Origin: Perognathus longimembris pacificus | Lineage: Eukaryota > Chordata > Mammalia > Rodentia > Heteromyidae | DNA: 64,000 nt | Reading direction: 5' to 3' | Assembly: GCF_023159225.1 (NCBI RefSeq) | Contig: NC_063168.1 | Span: forward strand, 60,925,398-60,989,397 | Shown here: positions 50,210 through 64,000 of the stretch, piece after piece | Layout of the letters: the number at the start of each line of letters is the position of its first letter | Numbering within the stretch: position 1 is the first letter of the stretch | Notes under the pieces: generated by a model | Database searches by the model: none | Told to the model about the DNA's origin: nothing | Seen by the model: the letters and a program-made list of their open reading frames with translations, nothing else | Translations under genes and position numbers: made by a program

Positions 50210-51050
50210 AACATTCGCTTTAGGGTCAAGTCCCAGAATGCTGGGAGAGCTTTCAGGGGAACAAGGTGGCTTAGCACCCTGTCTCAGAGGGACAGAAAAT
50301 CAATGTTTATGGAGCTTACACTTCTGTGCGAGGTGCTGGGAGGCAGGCAGCAGTATTTTCACCTCCAGATGGAGAGAGGGGGCTTTACTGCCCATTGTCA
50401 TGCAGTCCAGTGCTGCCAAAGTTGAGATTTCAACGGACGGAAGTCCTTGGCACCATTTCCTTGCCACTCTGCCTTGCCACCCTTTTAGGCGAGCTCTGTT
50501 CGGGACTGGGAAGGGCAGGGGAGGACCAGGAGCATTCTCCTCCATTCACTGGCATGCCCTCACCCTCCCACAGGAGCCCGGGATATCCTTATCTCCCCAG
50601 AGCTGCGCCCTCCCCGCCAGGATCCCCAACCAATCCCCTCCATTTGCTTATCTGGAAGTCCCTATCCTGAGTGATAAAATGCATGGCTGGGGAGATGCGA
50701 AAAAAGAGAGAAAAGCTGGAGAGGGTCCATCCATCAGGGCCCTGGCAGATCCTTGTACAGATGAGTGACTGCGGAGGGGGCAGCCTGCGATCAGATAGGG
50801 TCACGGGAGGGTGGCAGAGGCCAGGGTGAGGTAGAGAGAGGAGGAGAGAGAGGGGCGCAGACTGCAGAGCCAGGAGCCAGATGGAGCAGGCCGACTGGGA
50901 GTGTGCAGAACCTGTGCTGCAGAGACTGGACTGGGGCACGGAGCTGAGGTGTGGAGAGCAGCGCCCCCCGGAGGCCAGTGCCGGGGCAGCAGCCGAGGCG
51001 GCTGCGGTCAGGAGAGACTCTCAGTTCTAGCAGATCCTCTCACCTCTGTG
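50210..51050. other. Intergenic, no gene recognised
   Basis: Plus open frame 50106-50768 (220 codons) begins inside a SINE and shows no known domain. GATA-type AGATAAG/CTTATCT words occur near 50590 and 50645. Confidence 0.4.
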
Positions 51051-51186
51051 CTCTGTGAAGGGATTCTTTTGTTGTTGTTGTTCAAGATGCAAATGGGAAC
51101 TCACATCTGATGTTTTTTCTCATTGGCCAGCACTCTACCAATTGAGACACACCTCCAACCTCTTGAGAGATTGTTTTGTTTTTGTG

Positions 51187-51444
51187 CCGGTTCTGGGGCT
51201 TGAATTTGGGACTAGGGCACTATCCCTGAGGGCTGGGGCGCTGTCCCTGAGCTTTATGGCTCCAGACTAGTGCTCTGCCACTTGAGCCACAGCTCAGCCT
51301 CCGGCTCTTTAAAAAAAAAAAGTGTTTAATTGGGAATAAGAGTCTCACAGACTTTCCTGCCTAGATTGGCTTCAAATTGTGATCCTCAGATCCCAGCTTC
51401 CTGAGTAGCTGGGATTATAGGCATGAGACACTGGCACCCAGCTT
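51187..51444 (-). repeat. 7SL/tRNA-like SINE with an internal short duplication
   Basis: GGCACTATCCCTGAGGGCTG is followed by GGCGCTGTCCCTGAGCTTTA, a tandem duplication within the right half. Confidence 0.8.
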
Positions 51445-51536
51445 GAGCTAACAAAATAAAGAGACTGTAGTAAAAAACTGAAGGACACATGAAAAGGAAC
51501 CAAACCCAGGAAATAGAAACGGTCAGGGGCAGGGTG

Positions 51537-51702
51537 GGGATGGGAATATAGCCTAGTGGTAGAGCCCTGGGTTCGATTCCCCAGCACCATATATATAGAA
51601 AGTGGCCAGAAGCGGCACCGTGGCTCAAGTGGCAGAGTGCTAGCCTTGAGCAAAAAGAAGCCAGGGACAGTGCTCAGGCCCTGAGTTCAAGACTCAGGAC
51701 TG
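51537..51702 (+). repeat. ID-like dimeric SINE, head shortened
   Basis: The head jumps from CCTAGTGGTAGAG to CCCTGGGTTCGATTCC, losing the anticodon-arm region. The right half is complete. Confidence 0.85.
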
Positions 51703-51777
51703 GAGGGCTAGAGACGTGGCTTAAGCTCTAAAGTCTCAAGGGCAAAGCTGAGTTTAACCTAGGAGAGAAGAGGGGAG

Positions 51778-51778
51778 G

Positions 51779-51824
<46 letters not shown>
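51778..51824. repeat. (GA)n microsatellite
   Basis: About 20 GA units. Confidence 0.9.
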
Positions 51825-51826
<2 letters not shown>

Positions 51827-51829
51827 TGC

Positions 51830-52900
51830 CAGCCCCAAACAAGCAGGTTTTAAACCCTGCAACAAAGAACTTGCTTTTTCCTGACCATTAAGTTCCTAGA
51901 GATTGTCCCTGCTCCCTTCCACCCCACCCATCTGCTGGACCCAGATTGGGCTACTCAGGACTTCTGGGAGGTACGGTGATAATGGGGACTCTCCTGTGGA
52001 TGGAACTGTCCTTGAAGGCCCGATTCTCCCCCTAGCCCCGAGCCCCAGTAAAGCTAATACTTAGAGAGGGCTGTGAGTAAAGAAATGAAGGGATGGAAGG
52101 ATGGTGACAGATGGACACGGAGTCAAAGGCCCGTCCCCAGCTGTCAGGAGAAAACCATACAGTGTCCTACTCGCCCTCAGCTCCAAGGGGGCAACAAGCC
52201 AGTGTCCTACTTGCTGTCCCCTCTTCCCAATGCCCACTCCCCCCATGTGGTGGTAACTGTGCAAGTGCTGCTGTGGATCCCGCCTGCCCCAGACTCACCA
52301 TGGATGTGCAAGGCCCAGCTTCCCCTGGAGCCCTGCTGAATGACTTTACTAATCTGGGGATTTATCACAGCTTTCACTAGGCAATTTCAGGGTCCAGTCA
52401 CAGCTCCTCTTTTGCCTTTGTCTCTTGGCAAAAATTACCGCAGCTTCTAAACCAGAGCCTCAGTAAGACCTGGTGCCCATGCCCACCACAAAGCACTGCT
52501 GTGGCGATGGCTTCCGCTTCCACTACGGACTGTGATTCTCCCTTCTCCCCCACCCCTCACATGGAGACGCAGGGCCTCTCGCGAGGACTTTCTTGTGAGG
52601 TGATTGTCCATCCTTTCTGCGATTCAGACTTTAGGCCATTGTTCATTTCTCCTTGTTCCTTCCCACTCTCTGGGTGAACTGATACAGATACAAATATTTG
52701 AAGGCTTTTCATGACCTTTATGTTGATGTGCACTGTGCACCATTCCACGTATAGGATCGATTAGTGAGTAAGATGGCTGCTCTCCTAGGGCAAATGTGTT
52801 TTTTTGTTTGATTGAAAATTTTAATGTAGCATATAATTATCTCAATTATAGATATATGATAGATGGGTACATCTCAATATATAGATGATTCAGAGTTCAT
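51830..52900. other. Intergenic, no feature recognised
   Basis: Unique-looking sequence; no exon or clear repeat. Confidence 0.4.
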
Positions 52901-52904
52901 GTAT

Positions 52905-54245
52905 TTTTATTTTTTTTAATTAATTGAACACAAATTTTTTGACAAGGTGTTGTGCAAAAAGGGTACAGTTACATAGTAGGGCAGTGTGTACATTTCTTGT
53001 GATATCTTACGCCCTGTTTTCCTATCCCTTCTCTAGGTCAGGTAGACATATATACAATATACAATGTATCAAGAACATATACATTATCCACGTGGCCACG
53101 CCCAAGAAAGTTCGCCTAGGGCTTTAAATGTAATGTCGATATTAGACCATATGTCCACAGTAGTCTTATATGAACGTACATACATAGCTTTTGAGCTATT
53201 GATTCCCCTGAGAGGTCAAATTTTTTTTTTTTTTTGCCAGTCCTGGGCCTTGGACTCAGGGTCTGAGCACTGTCCCTGGCTTCTTTTTAATCAAGGCTAG
53301 CACTCTGCCACTTGAGCTGCAGCGCCACTTCTGGCCATTTTCTGTATATGTGGTGCTGGGGAATCGAACCCAGGGCTTCATGTATACGAGGGCAAGTGCT
53401 CTTGTCACTAGGCCATATCCCCAGCCCCTGAGAGGTCAACTTTTGACCTTTATACGTTGAGTAATTGTTTGGTTTTAGTTACATACTGTTGGGTCACTGC
53501 CCTAATCCTGTGGGGAATACTATTTGACAAGCAGTTTTTGTTTCACAGACTTGGTCTCTACTGTCTCTCCGTCTCCCTTTGTTAACAGTCCTATATCAGG
53601 GAGATCATGCCCCTTTGTTTTCTGTGTTCTAGGCTTGTCTCGCTCAACATTATTTGTTCGAGTTCTGACCATTTCCCTGCAAATAACAATATTTCACCAT
53701 TCCTAATTGCTATGTAGTATTCCATTGTGTATAAGTACCATATTTTTTTGGATTCATTCGTCTGTGGAGGGGCATCTGGGTTGTTTCCATATTTTGGCTA
53801 TTGTGAATTGTGCCGCGATAAACATGGAAGTACAAATGCCTTTTTGATATCTTGGGGTTTGCTGTTTAGGATAGATGCCTAGGAGTGGTATGGCTGGGTC
53901 ATAGGGTAGGTCTATATTGAGCTTTTTGAGAAACCTCCATACTGTTCTCCAAAGTGGTTGTACTAATTTGCACTCCCACCAACAATGGAGAAGGGTTCCT
54001 CTTTCCCCACAGCCCCTCCAGCATTTGTTGTTTCCTGAGTTCAGAGTATAGGCCATTCTAACTGGGGTGAGGTGGTATCTCAGGGTTGTTTTTATTTGCA
54101 TTTCCTTTACTACCAGGGATGTTGAACATTTCCTCATATGTTTCTTTGCCATTTTTATATCTTCTCTTGTGAAGTCTCTCTTTTGCTCCTTTGTCCATTT
54201 CCTAATTGGTTTATTGGGCTTGGAGGGCCTTAGTTTTTTGAGTTC
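52905..54245 (-). mobile_element. 5'-truncated L1: end of ORF2 and 3' UTR
   Basis: On the minus strand, 54152-53754 encodes the C-terminal end of L1 ORF2 protein: [34 protein letters not shown] and the Cys/His region GRGTLLHC-like (here [12 protein letters not shown]). The terminal stop is not preserved in this frame and the copy is 5'-truncated, so it is dead. The 3' UTR continues to the TTTTTTGACAAGGTGTTGTG end near 52917. A SINE interrupts it at 53220-53428. Confidence 0.88.
53220..53428 (-). mobile_element. ID-like dimeric SINE inserted in L1
   Basis: CCCCTGAGAGGTCAA is present on both sides (53205-53219 and 53426-53440). Confidence 0.93.
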
Positions 54246-54704
54246 TCTGTAGTCCTAGGGCAAATGTTATCACACATATACTCCACCCATTTCTTCCTTC
54301 TCTTCCAGTTCTATTGCCTCCGCATAACATCTCCATGTAGCTGGCCCATGTGCAGTGCCACACCCAAACACACCCATCTTCCCCTGCCCACATACACTCC
54401 GGTCTGTCTTCATCAGTTGTGGCCCTGACTTGAACATGGCGTCTCCCTAGAGTTTACTTGTTGAAATCTAATACTAGGAAGTATAAAGATGGTGAAGCCT
54501 TCATGATTGAGTCCTAGAGCTTTTAGAGAAGAGACTAGAAGTTATGCGTATATAAGTATGCTTCATGTATTTTTGCCATATGATACCATCTGCCATTTTG
54601 AAACTCTGCTGGCAAGAAGCTTTGAGCAGAACTGTGCTTGAATATATCTTTCTAAATTCAACCCACACCGAGTATTTTGTTAATAGTAATAAAAAGTGGA
54701 CCAG

Positions 54705-54920
54705 GGGGCTGGGGATATAGCCTAGCGGCAAGAGTGCCTGCCTCGGATACATGAGGCCCTAGGTTCGATTCCCCAGCACCACATATACAGAAAACGGCCA
54801 GAAGTGGCGCTGTGGCTCAAGTGGCAGAGTGCTAGCCTTGAGCGGGAAGAAGCCAGGGACAGTGCTCAGGCCCTGAGTCCAAGGCCCAGGACTGGCAAAA
54901 AAAAAAAAAAAAAAAAAAAA
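54705..54920 (+). mobile_element. Young ID-like dimeric SINE with target-site duplication
   Basis: AAAAAGTGGACCAGG at both ends. Nearly identical to the 24311 copy, including GAGCGGGAAGAAGCCAGGG. Confidence 0.93.
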
Positions 54921-54929
54921 GTGGACCAG

Positions 54930-55655
54930 GACAATATTCTCCTGTTTTTCAAGGCCCCACCATTTTCTTTCCTCCCTAGTACTTCATGACATCCATTTTT
55001 CCATTAATCCAGGCCTCTCCACTCAGGCACTGCATTCGCAGCCTCTGAACGGAGAGCCTCTCCTTCACAAGGGTAGAAAGCAGCTGCGGGAGATGACTTT
55101 GCAGTGATCAGTAGACTTGGGAACTTCTTACAGGGGAGTGAGGTGGGATGGTTAAAAGGTCCACGCAGTATCAAATGGGATGCTTGCAATATTTATCACA
55201 GTGCCTGACACCTAATTGGAGCCAGCTGTTTGTGAAAACTAGAAACAAAACAAATCTATCTTGGTGTACCCCATCTGAGACCAGAAAACCAATTTCCTAT
55301 AGTGAATGACAATTACTCGGACAGCATTTGTTTCTCAATGGATATGGAAAAGGCTCCAACCAGAGTTTTGTTAAAGAGGTATTTTTGCTCTTTGCTAATA
55401 GCTTGTTTCATTTTATTTCCATTGTAATAAGACCTAAGTTCTAGTGGTGGCAAGTCTAGTCAATGTAGAGCTGTTGCAATTAGGAAAGCCAAAGAAAGGA
55501 GCAGAGCAGAACACCTCCCACTACTTAGCAACTGACGGAAGGAGCCCGCTGCTGGCAGCAGACACTGCCTCCACCCAGCGCCTCCCAGACGCCGCTCCAC
55601 GCTCGGCCGGGTTCCACGCGTGACAGGTCCCACACACATTCTCCACGGTACAGAA
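54930..55655. other. Intergenic, no feature recognised
   Basis: Unique-looking sequence, CpG-richer at 55560-55625. Confidence 0.4.
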
Positions 55656-55661
55656 CCAGGA

Positions 55662-55865
55662 GCTGGTGGCTCACACCTACAGTCCTAGCTACTCAGAAGG
55701 CTAAGATCCAGAGGACTGAGGTTCAAAGACAGCTCAGGGCAGGAAAGTCTCTGCGAGGAACCATCATACAAGATAACAAAAAGCTTGGCTAGAGGTGTGG
55801 CTCAAGTGGAAAAGCACCAGCCACATAAGCTTGAGACCTTGCATTCAACAAAGCTTTGGGAAAAT
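55662..55865 (+). repeat. 7SL/tRNA-like dimeric SINE, decayed
   Basis: GGTGGCTCACACCTACAGTCC ... AGAGGTGTGGCTCAAGTGG ... CTTGCATTCAAC. Confidence 0.72.
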
Positions 55866-56195
55866 AATTTGACTTGGGTACAACTTTAGCTGGGAGATTC
55901 ATGCTCTGAGAGAGAACTTTGTATGTTCTCTTTTCGAACCCATCAAGTCCTCTGGGTGTCTGAGGGAAAGCTGGCAGGAGCAGGAGGCAGCGTGCATTTA
56001 TCATTACCCAGCTAGCTTCCCCCTCGGCCAGGCTGTACATGAAATCCACATCCTCCTGTTTATGCCTTAGCCCACCTCTGAAAAGCGGGTGGGATATGCC
56101 AAGCTTTTCCCAGCTCCTTAGATTCCTGTGGCTTGTCTTCCCCAATCATTTTGGTTGCCCATGAGACCGGAAATAATCTTTCAATTTTTTCTGCA

Positions 56196-56535
56196 CTGGT
56201 CCTAGGGCTTGAACACAGGGCCTGGGTGCTGTCCCTGAGCTTTTTGGCTCAAGGCTAGCACTCTACCATTTGAGCCACAGATGCATTTTTCTTTTTGTTA
56301 CCAGTCCTGGGGCATGGACTCAGGGCCTGAGCAGTCCCTGGCTTCTTTTTGCACAAGGCTAGCACTCTACCTCTTGAGCCACAGCGCCATATCCGGCTGT
56401 TTTCTATTTATATGGTGCTGAGGAATTGAACCCAGGGCTGCCTGTATACGAGGCGAGCACTTTACCACTGGGCCATATTCCCAGCCCCACAGCTGCATTT
56501 CTGGATTTTTGGATTGGACATAGGAATCTTGTGGA
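56196..56535 (-). repeat. 7SL/tRNA-like SINE split by an ID-like dimer
   Basis: Outer parts 56196-56285 and 56489-56535. The inner ID-like dimer (56296-56488, minus) is flanked by CACAGMTGCATTT. Confidence 0.82.
56296..56488 (-). mobile_element. ID-like dimeric SINE (nested)
   Basis: ACCAGTCCTGGGGCATGGAC ... ATTCCCAGCCCC. Confidence 0.86.
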
Positions 56536-56552
56536 CTTTTTTGTGGGTGTTG

Positions 56553-56757
56553 TCGGACATGAGGCTTGAACTCAGGGCTTAAGTACTGTCCCTGAGCTTT
56601 TGTGCTCTCAAGGCTGTGCTGGTTTGGGGGTGGTTAATTGGAGAAGAGTCTCTCACAGACTTCTCTTTCTGCCTGGGCTGACTTTGAACTGCGATCCTCA
56701 GATCTCAGCCTCCTGAGTAACTAGGATTACAGGTGTGGGCTACCAGTGCCCAGCTTA
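56553..56757 (-). repeat. 7SL/tRNA-like dimeric SINE
   Basis: CATGAGGCTTGAACTCAGGG ... GGGCTACCAGTGCCCAGC. Confidence 0.83.
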
Positions 56758-56877
56758 GCCTTTCCTTCTTTTAAGTAGAAAGGGAGGTTTGAGGTCAAGC
56801 ATGCTGTGGCCAATGGCTTAAGTCTCTTTGCACATCTGAAAGTTGGCTGGAGGTTGCTTGACATTAGAGAGTACATG

Positions 56878-57430
56878 AGCTGTTGCCTGTATGCCTAGCT
56901 ACTCAGGAGAATGAGATCTGAGGATTAGTTCAAAGCCAGCCGGGACAGGAAACTTCCGTGAAACTCTTGCCACTAGGCCATATCCCCAGCCCTTTTTTTT
57001 TTTTTTGGCCAGTCCTGGGGCTTGGACTCAGGGCCTGAGCACTGTCCCTGGCTTCTTTTTGCTCAAGGCTAGCACTCTGTCACTTGAGCCACAGCGCCAC
57101 TCTGGCCATTTTCTGTATATGTGGTGCTGGGGAATCGAACCCAGGGCCTCATGTATATGAGGCAGGGAATGCTATATGATCCCATTTATGAGAACTTTTC
57201 TTTGTTGCTGGTAGTGGGGCTTGAACTCAGGGACTGGGAACTCAAGGCTAGTGCTCTATCACTTTGAGCCACAGCGCCACTTTTTACATCTGTGAAACTC
57301 TATCTCCAATAAACTACTAAAAAAAAAAAAGCCCTAAGTGGTGCTGTAGTTCAAGTGGTAGAGCACTTGCCTTGAACAAAAGAAGCTTAGGGACAGCACC
57401 CAGACTCGAGTTCAAGCCCCTAGACCGCAA
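56878..57430 (+). repeat. 7SL/tRNA-like SINE with a complex internal insertion
   Basis: Head 56878-56964, right half 57330-57430. In between are a rearranged ID-like dimer and a minus-strand fragment of another SINE right half (57203-57285). GTGAAACTCT occurs at both edges of the insert (56958 and 57291). Confidence 0.75.
56962..57168 (-). mobile_element. ID-like dimeric SINE with permuted head
   Basis: The head end (CTCTTGCCACTAGGCC ... CCCCAGCCC) lies to the left of the poly-T and body, while the right edge stops at TATATGAGGCAG where that head should follow. Confidence 0.75.
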
Positions 57431-57484
57431 AAAAAAAAAAAAAAAAAAAGGGATTACAAAACCATTTGGTGTAAATCAACTGTA

Positions 57485-57835
57485 CAACTCAGCTGGGGGC
57501 AAGGGAAATGAGGGGGAAATGAGGGAGGAGGCAACAAGTTCAACAAGAAATGTACTTTCGGTTGGGGATATGGTCTAGTGGCAAGAGTGCTTGACTCATA
57601 TACATGAAGCCCTGGGTTCAATTCCCCAGCACCGCATATACAGAAAACGGCCAGAAGTGGTGCTATAGCTCAAGTGGCAGAGTGCTAGCCTTGAGCAAAA
57701 AGAAGCCAGGGACAGTGCTCAGGCCCTGAGTCCAAGGTCCAAGACTGGCAAAAAAAAAAAAAAAAAAATGTACTCACTGCCTTACAGATGTAACCCCTCT
57801 GTACTTCACTTTGACAACAAAGGAAAAAAATAAAT
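57485..57835 (+). mobile_element. L1 3'-end fragment interrupted by a SINE
   Basis: GGAGGCAACAAGTTCAACAAG before and GTAACCCCTCTGTACTTCAC after the insert match the end of L1 copy B (35735-35805). Confidence 0.7.
57557..57766 (+). mobile_element. ID-like dimeric SINE inserted in L1
   Basis: Duplication AAATGTACT at 57548-57556 and 57767-57775. Confidence 0.92.
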
Positions 57836-58025
57836 GGGAATAGACAGTTTTGCCTATACTTTAAAGTTCTTTTCTCCCCATCTCTGTAGCATGCTAGCTT
57901 TCCCTTAAAGTAGCTTTTTCTTGACTGGTGCTGGGAAGTTTGGACCATTGGTACTATTGTAAGGCAGATCAATCTACAGACATTTCTAGATGCTTTATAA
58001 CCCAAGGCCAAAACTAGAGGGAAAG

Positions 58026-58118
58026 CTGGATGTGGTTGTGCATACTGTAATCCCAGCACTCATTAGGCTGCATTGTGAATCTTGATTACATAGTGAGACC
58101 ATTTCAAAAATCAAGGCT
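58026..58118 (+). repeat. B1-like monomer
   Basis: GCTGGATGTGGTTGTGCATA ... GTAATCCCAGCACTCATTAG ... GTGAGACCATTTC. Confidence 0.7.
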
Positions 58119-58183
58119 AAGAATTGTCTCATTTTCCTATCCTTTCACTGGTATTTGAATGCCAAACCTTATTGAAGAAAGGC

Positions 58184-58405
58184 TTCTGCTGGGTGCTATT
58201 GGCTTATGCCTGTAATCCTAGCTACTTAGGAGGCTGGTCTGGAGGACTTCATCTTGAGGCCAGCTGAGGCAGATAAATCTAGGAGACTCCACTTCCAAAA
58301 TACCCAGCACAAAGCAGGTTGGAGGCGTGGCGTAAGCGGTAGAGTGCCAGCTGAACAAGCCAAGTGAGATTGAGGCCCCCGAGTTCAAACTTGGGATACT
58401 AACAG
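58184..58405 (+). repeat. Variant 7SL/tRNA-like dimeric SINE
   Basis: GCTTATGCCTGTAATCCTAG head, then AGGCGTGGCGTAAGCGGTAG with a B-box-like GAGTTCAAAC. The right half is diverged from the common module. Confidence 0.65.
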
Positions 58406-58414
58406 TAAAACAGA

Positions 58415-58850
58415 GCTGACTTTAGGGCTCCTGAATTCCGTGGATTGGAACAGCTGCTCCACAGATGTTGAGGAACTCCACCCCAGCCGCTACCTTGGGT
58501 CTCCACACCAAGCACCCCACTACGCTCCCTGCAGCTGCAGTGATGGAAGCGGGAGGGAGGGGAAGGCCTGGAGGAGCCTCAGCCCAGACCCTGCAGCCTT
58601 CCTTTCCCATGGCCCCTTGCTGTTCTGCCCCCTATGTGGGAAGAAGGCAAAGTCAGGACTCGGAGTACAGCTTAACCAAGAGTGACCTGGGAACGCAGCA
58701 GTCCCCAGGCGAGCTCGGGTTGACTTGGACAGCACAACAGAAGAGCGTGTGCCAAACCCCCCCGGGGTGGAGGGGGGAGCGAAGCATGAGCCAGGACCCT
58801 GGGGCTTCCTTGTTTGCCTCTGCGAGGCCCACAGAACCTAAGAGGAAGCA
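58415..58850. other. CAD downstream flank, no gene recognised
   Basis: GC-rich sequence just beyond the CAD polyadenylation site. The plus open frame 58465-58908 is not recognised. Confidence 0.4.
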
Positions 58851-58854
58851 GGAA

Positions 58855-59105
58855 CTGAGGCTGCTTGGCTATTTATTAATTAGTAAAAAAGCAACTGTAC
58901 AGGTCTGAGGTGCAAGAATTGAGAGGGGTCCCTCCTATCGGAGGCTGTACCCCTATTCTGGAGCCTGGAGTGTGGCCCTTGTGTACATCTGTTCCGGTGA
59001 GCTTTGTGGATGTAGAGTGTCTGCTGAGTGAGCTGCCCCCCTGGGGGGCACTGCGATTCCTTGCCCAACATCTGGGCCTGGAGAGGCGGCGGCGGGAAGC
59101 CGGGC
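58855..59105 (-). other. CAD: CAD 3' UTR and polyadenylation signal
   Basis: About 235 bases of 3' UTR follow the CAD stop. AATAAA on the minus strand is at 58872-58877 (TTTATT on plus). CAD therefore ends tail to tail with SLC30A3, about 11 kb away. Confidence 0.8.

Positions 59106-64000
<4,895 letters not shown>

Overview
This is nuclear DNA from a mammal, almost certainly a rodent. Four protein-coding genes with GT-AG introns are recognisable: UCN (urocortin), TRIM54 (MuRF3), DNAJC5G and SLC30A3 (ZnT3), plus the 3' part of a fifth, CAD. This is the conserved human 2p23 block CAD-SLC30A3-DNAJC5G-TRIM54-UCN read in the opposite direction. The dominant repeat is a dimeric SINE: an ID-like tRNA-derived left half joined to a second right half. 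That layout matches the ID-like/'Geo' dimers known from geomyoid rodents (kangaroo rats, pocket mice, pocket gophers). I therefore infer a geomyoid, with moderate confidence.

Layout. 1-1900: a DNA-transposon remnant, SINEs, then the UCN upstream region with a strong REST/NRSF-type motif. 1900-2860: UCN on +, with CRE, TATA and two exons. 3125-22300: TRIM54 on -, nine coding exons, first coding exon at 21.8 kb and a 13.7-kb intron 1. 24913-27100: DNAJC5G on -, four coding exons including the cysteine string. 27.1-27.6 kb: a CpG-rich, probably bidirectional promoter. 27.6-39.2 kb: repeat-rich DNA that is either upstream of SLC30A3 or its first intron, with a second CpG island at 37-38.2 kb. 39.2-47.9 kb: SLC30A3 on +, eight coding exons. 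47.9-58.85 kb: intergenic, mostly SINEs and a truncated L1. 58.85-64 kb: the last 14 coding exons of CAD on -, covering the end of dihydroorotase, the linker and the whole aspartate transcarbamoylase domain.

The genes are independent and do not form an operon-like system: a stress neuropeptide, a muscle E3 ligase/microtubule protein, a testis-type co-chaperone, a synaptic-vesicle zinc transporter and the pyrimidine-synthesis enzyme. All exon phases were joined by hand and stay in frame (UCN 130 aa, TRIM54 364 aa, DNAJC5G 170 aa, SLC30A3 391 aa). I found no previously undescribed gene system. The points most worth a second look are the REST-like site upstream of UCN, an extra proline in the urocortin peptide, the sharing of one SINE right half by two unrelated heads, a permuted SINE copy, and a pair of inverted L1 3' ends about 22 kb apart.
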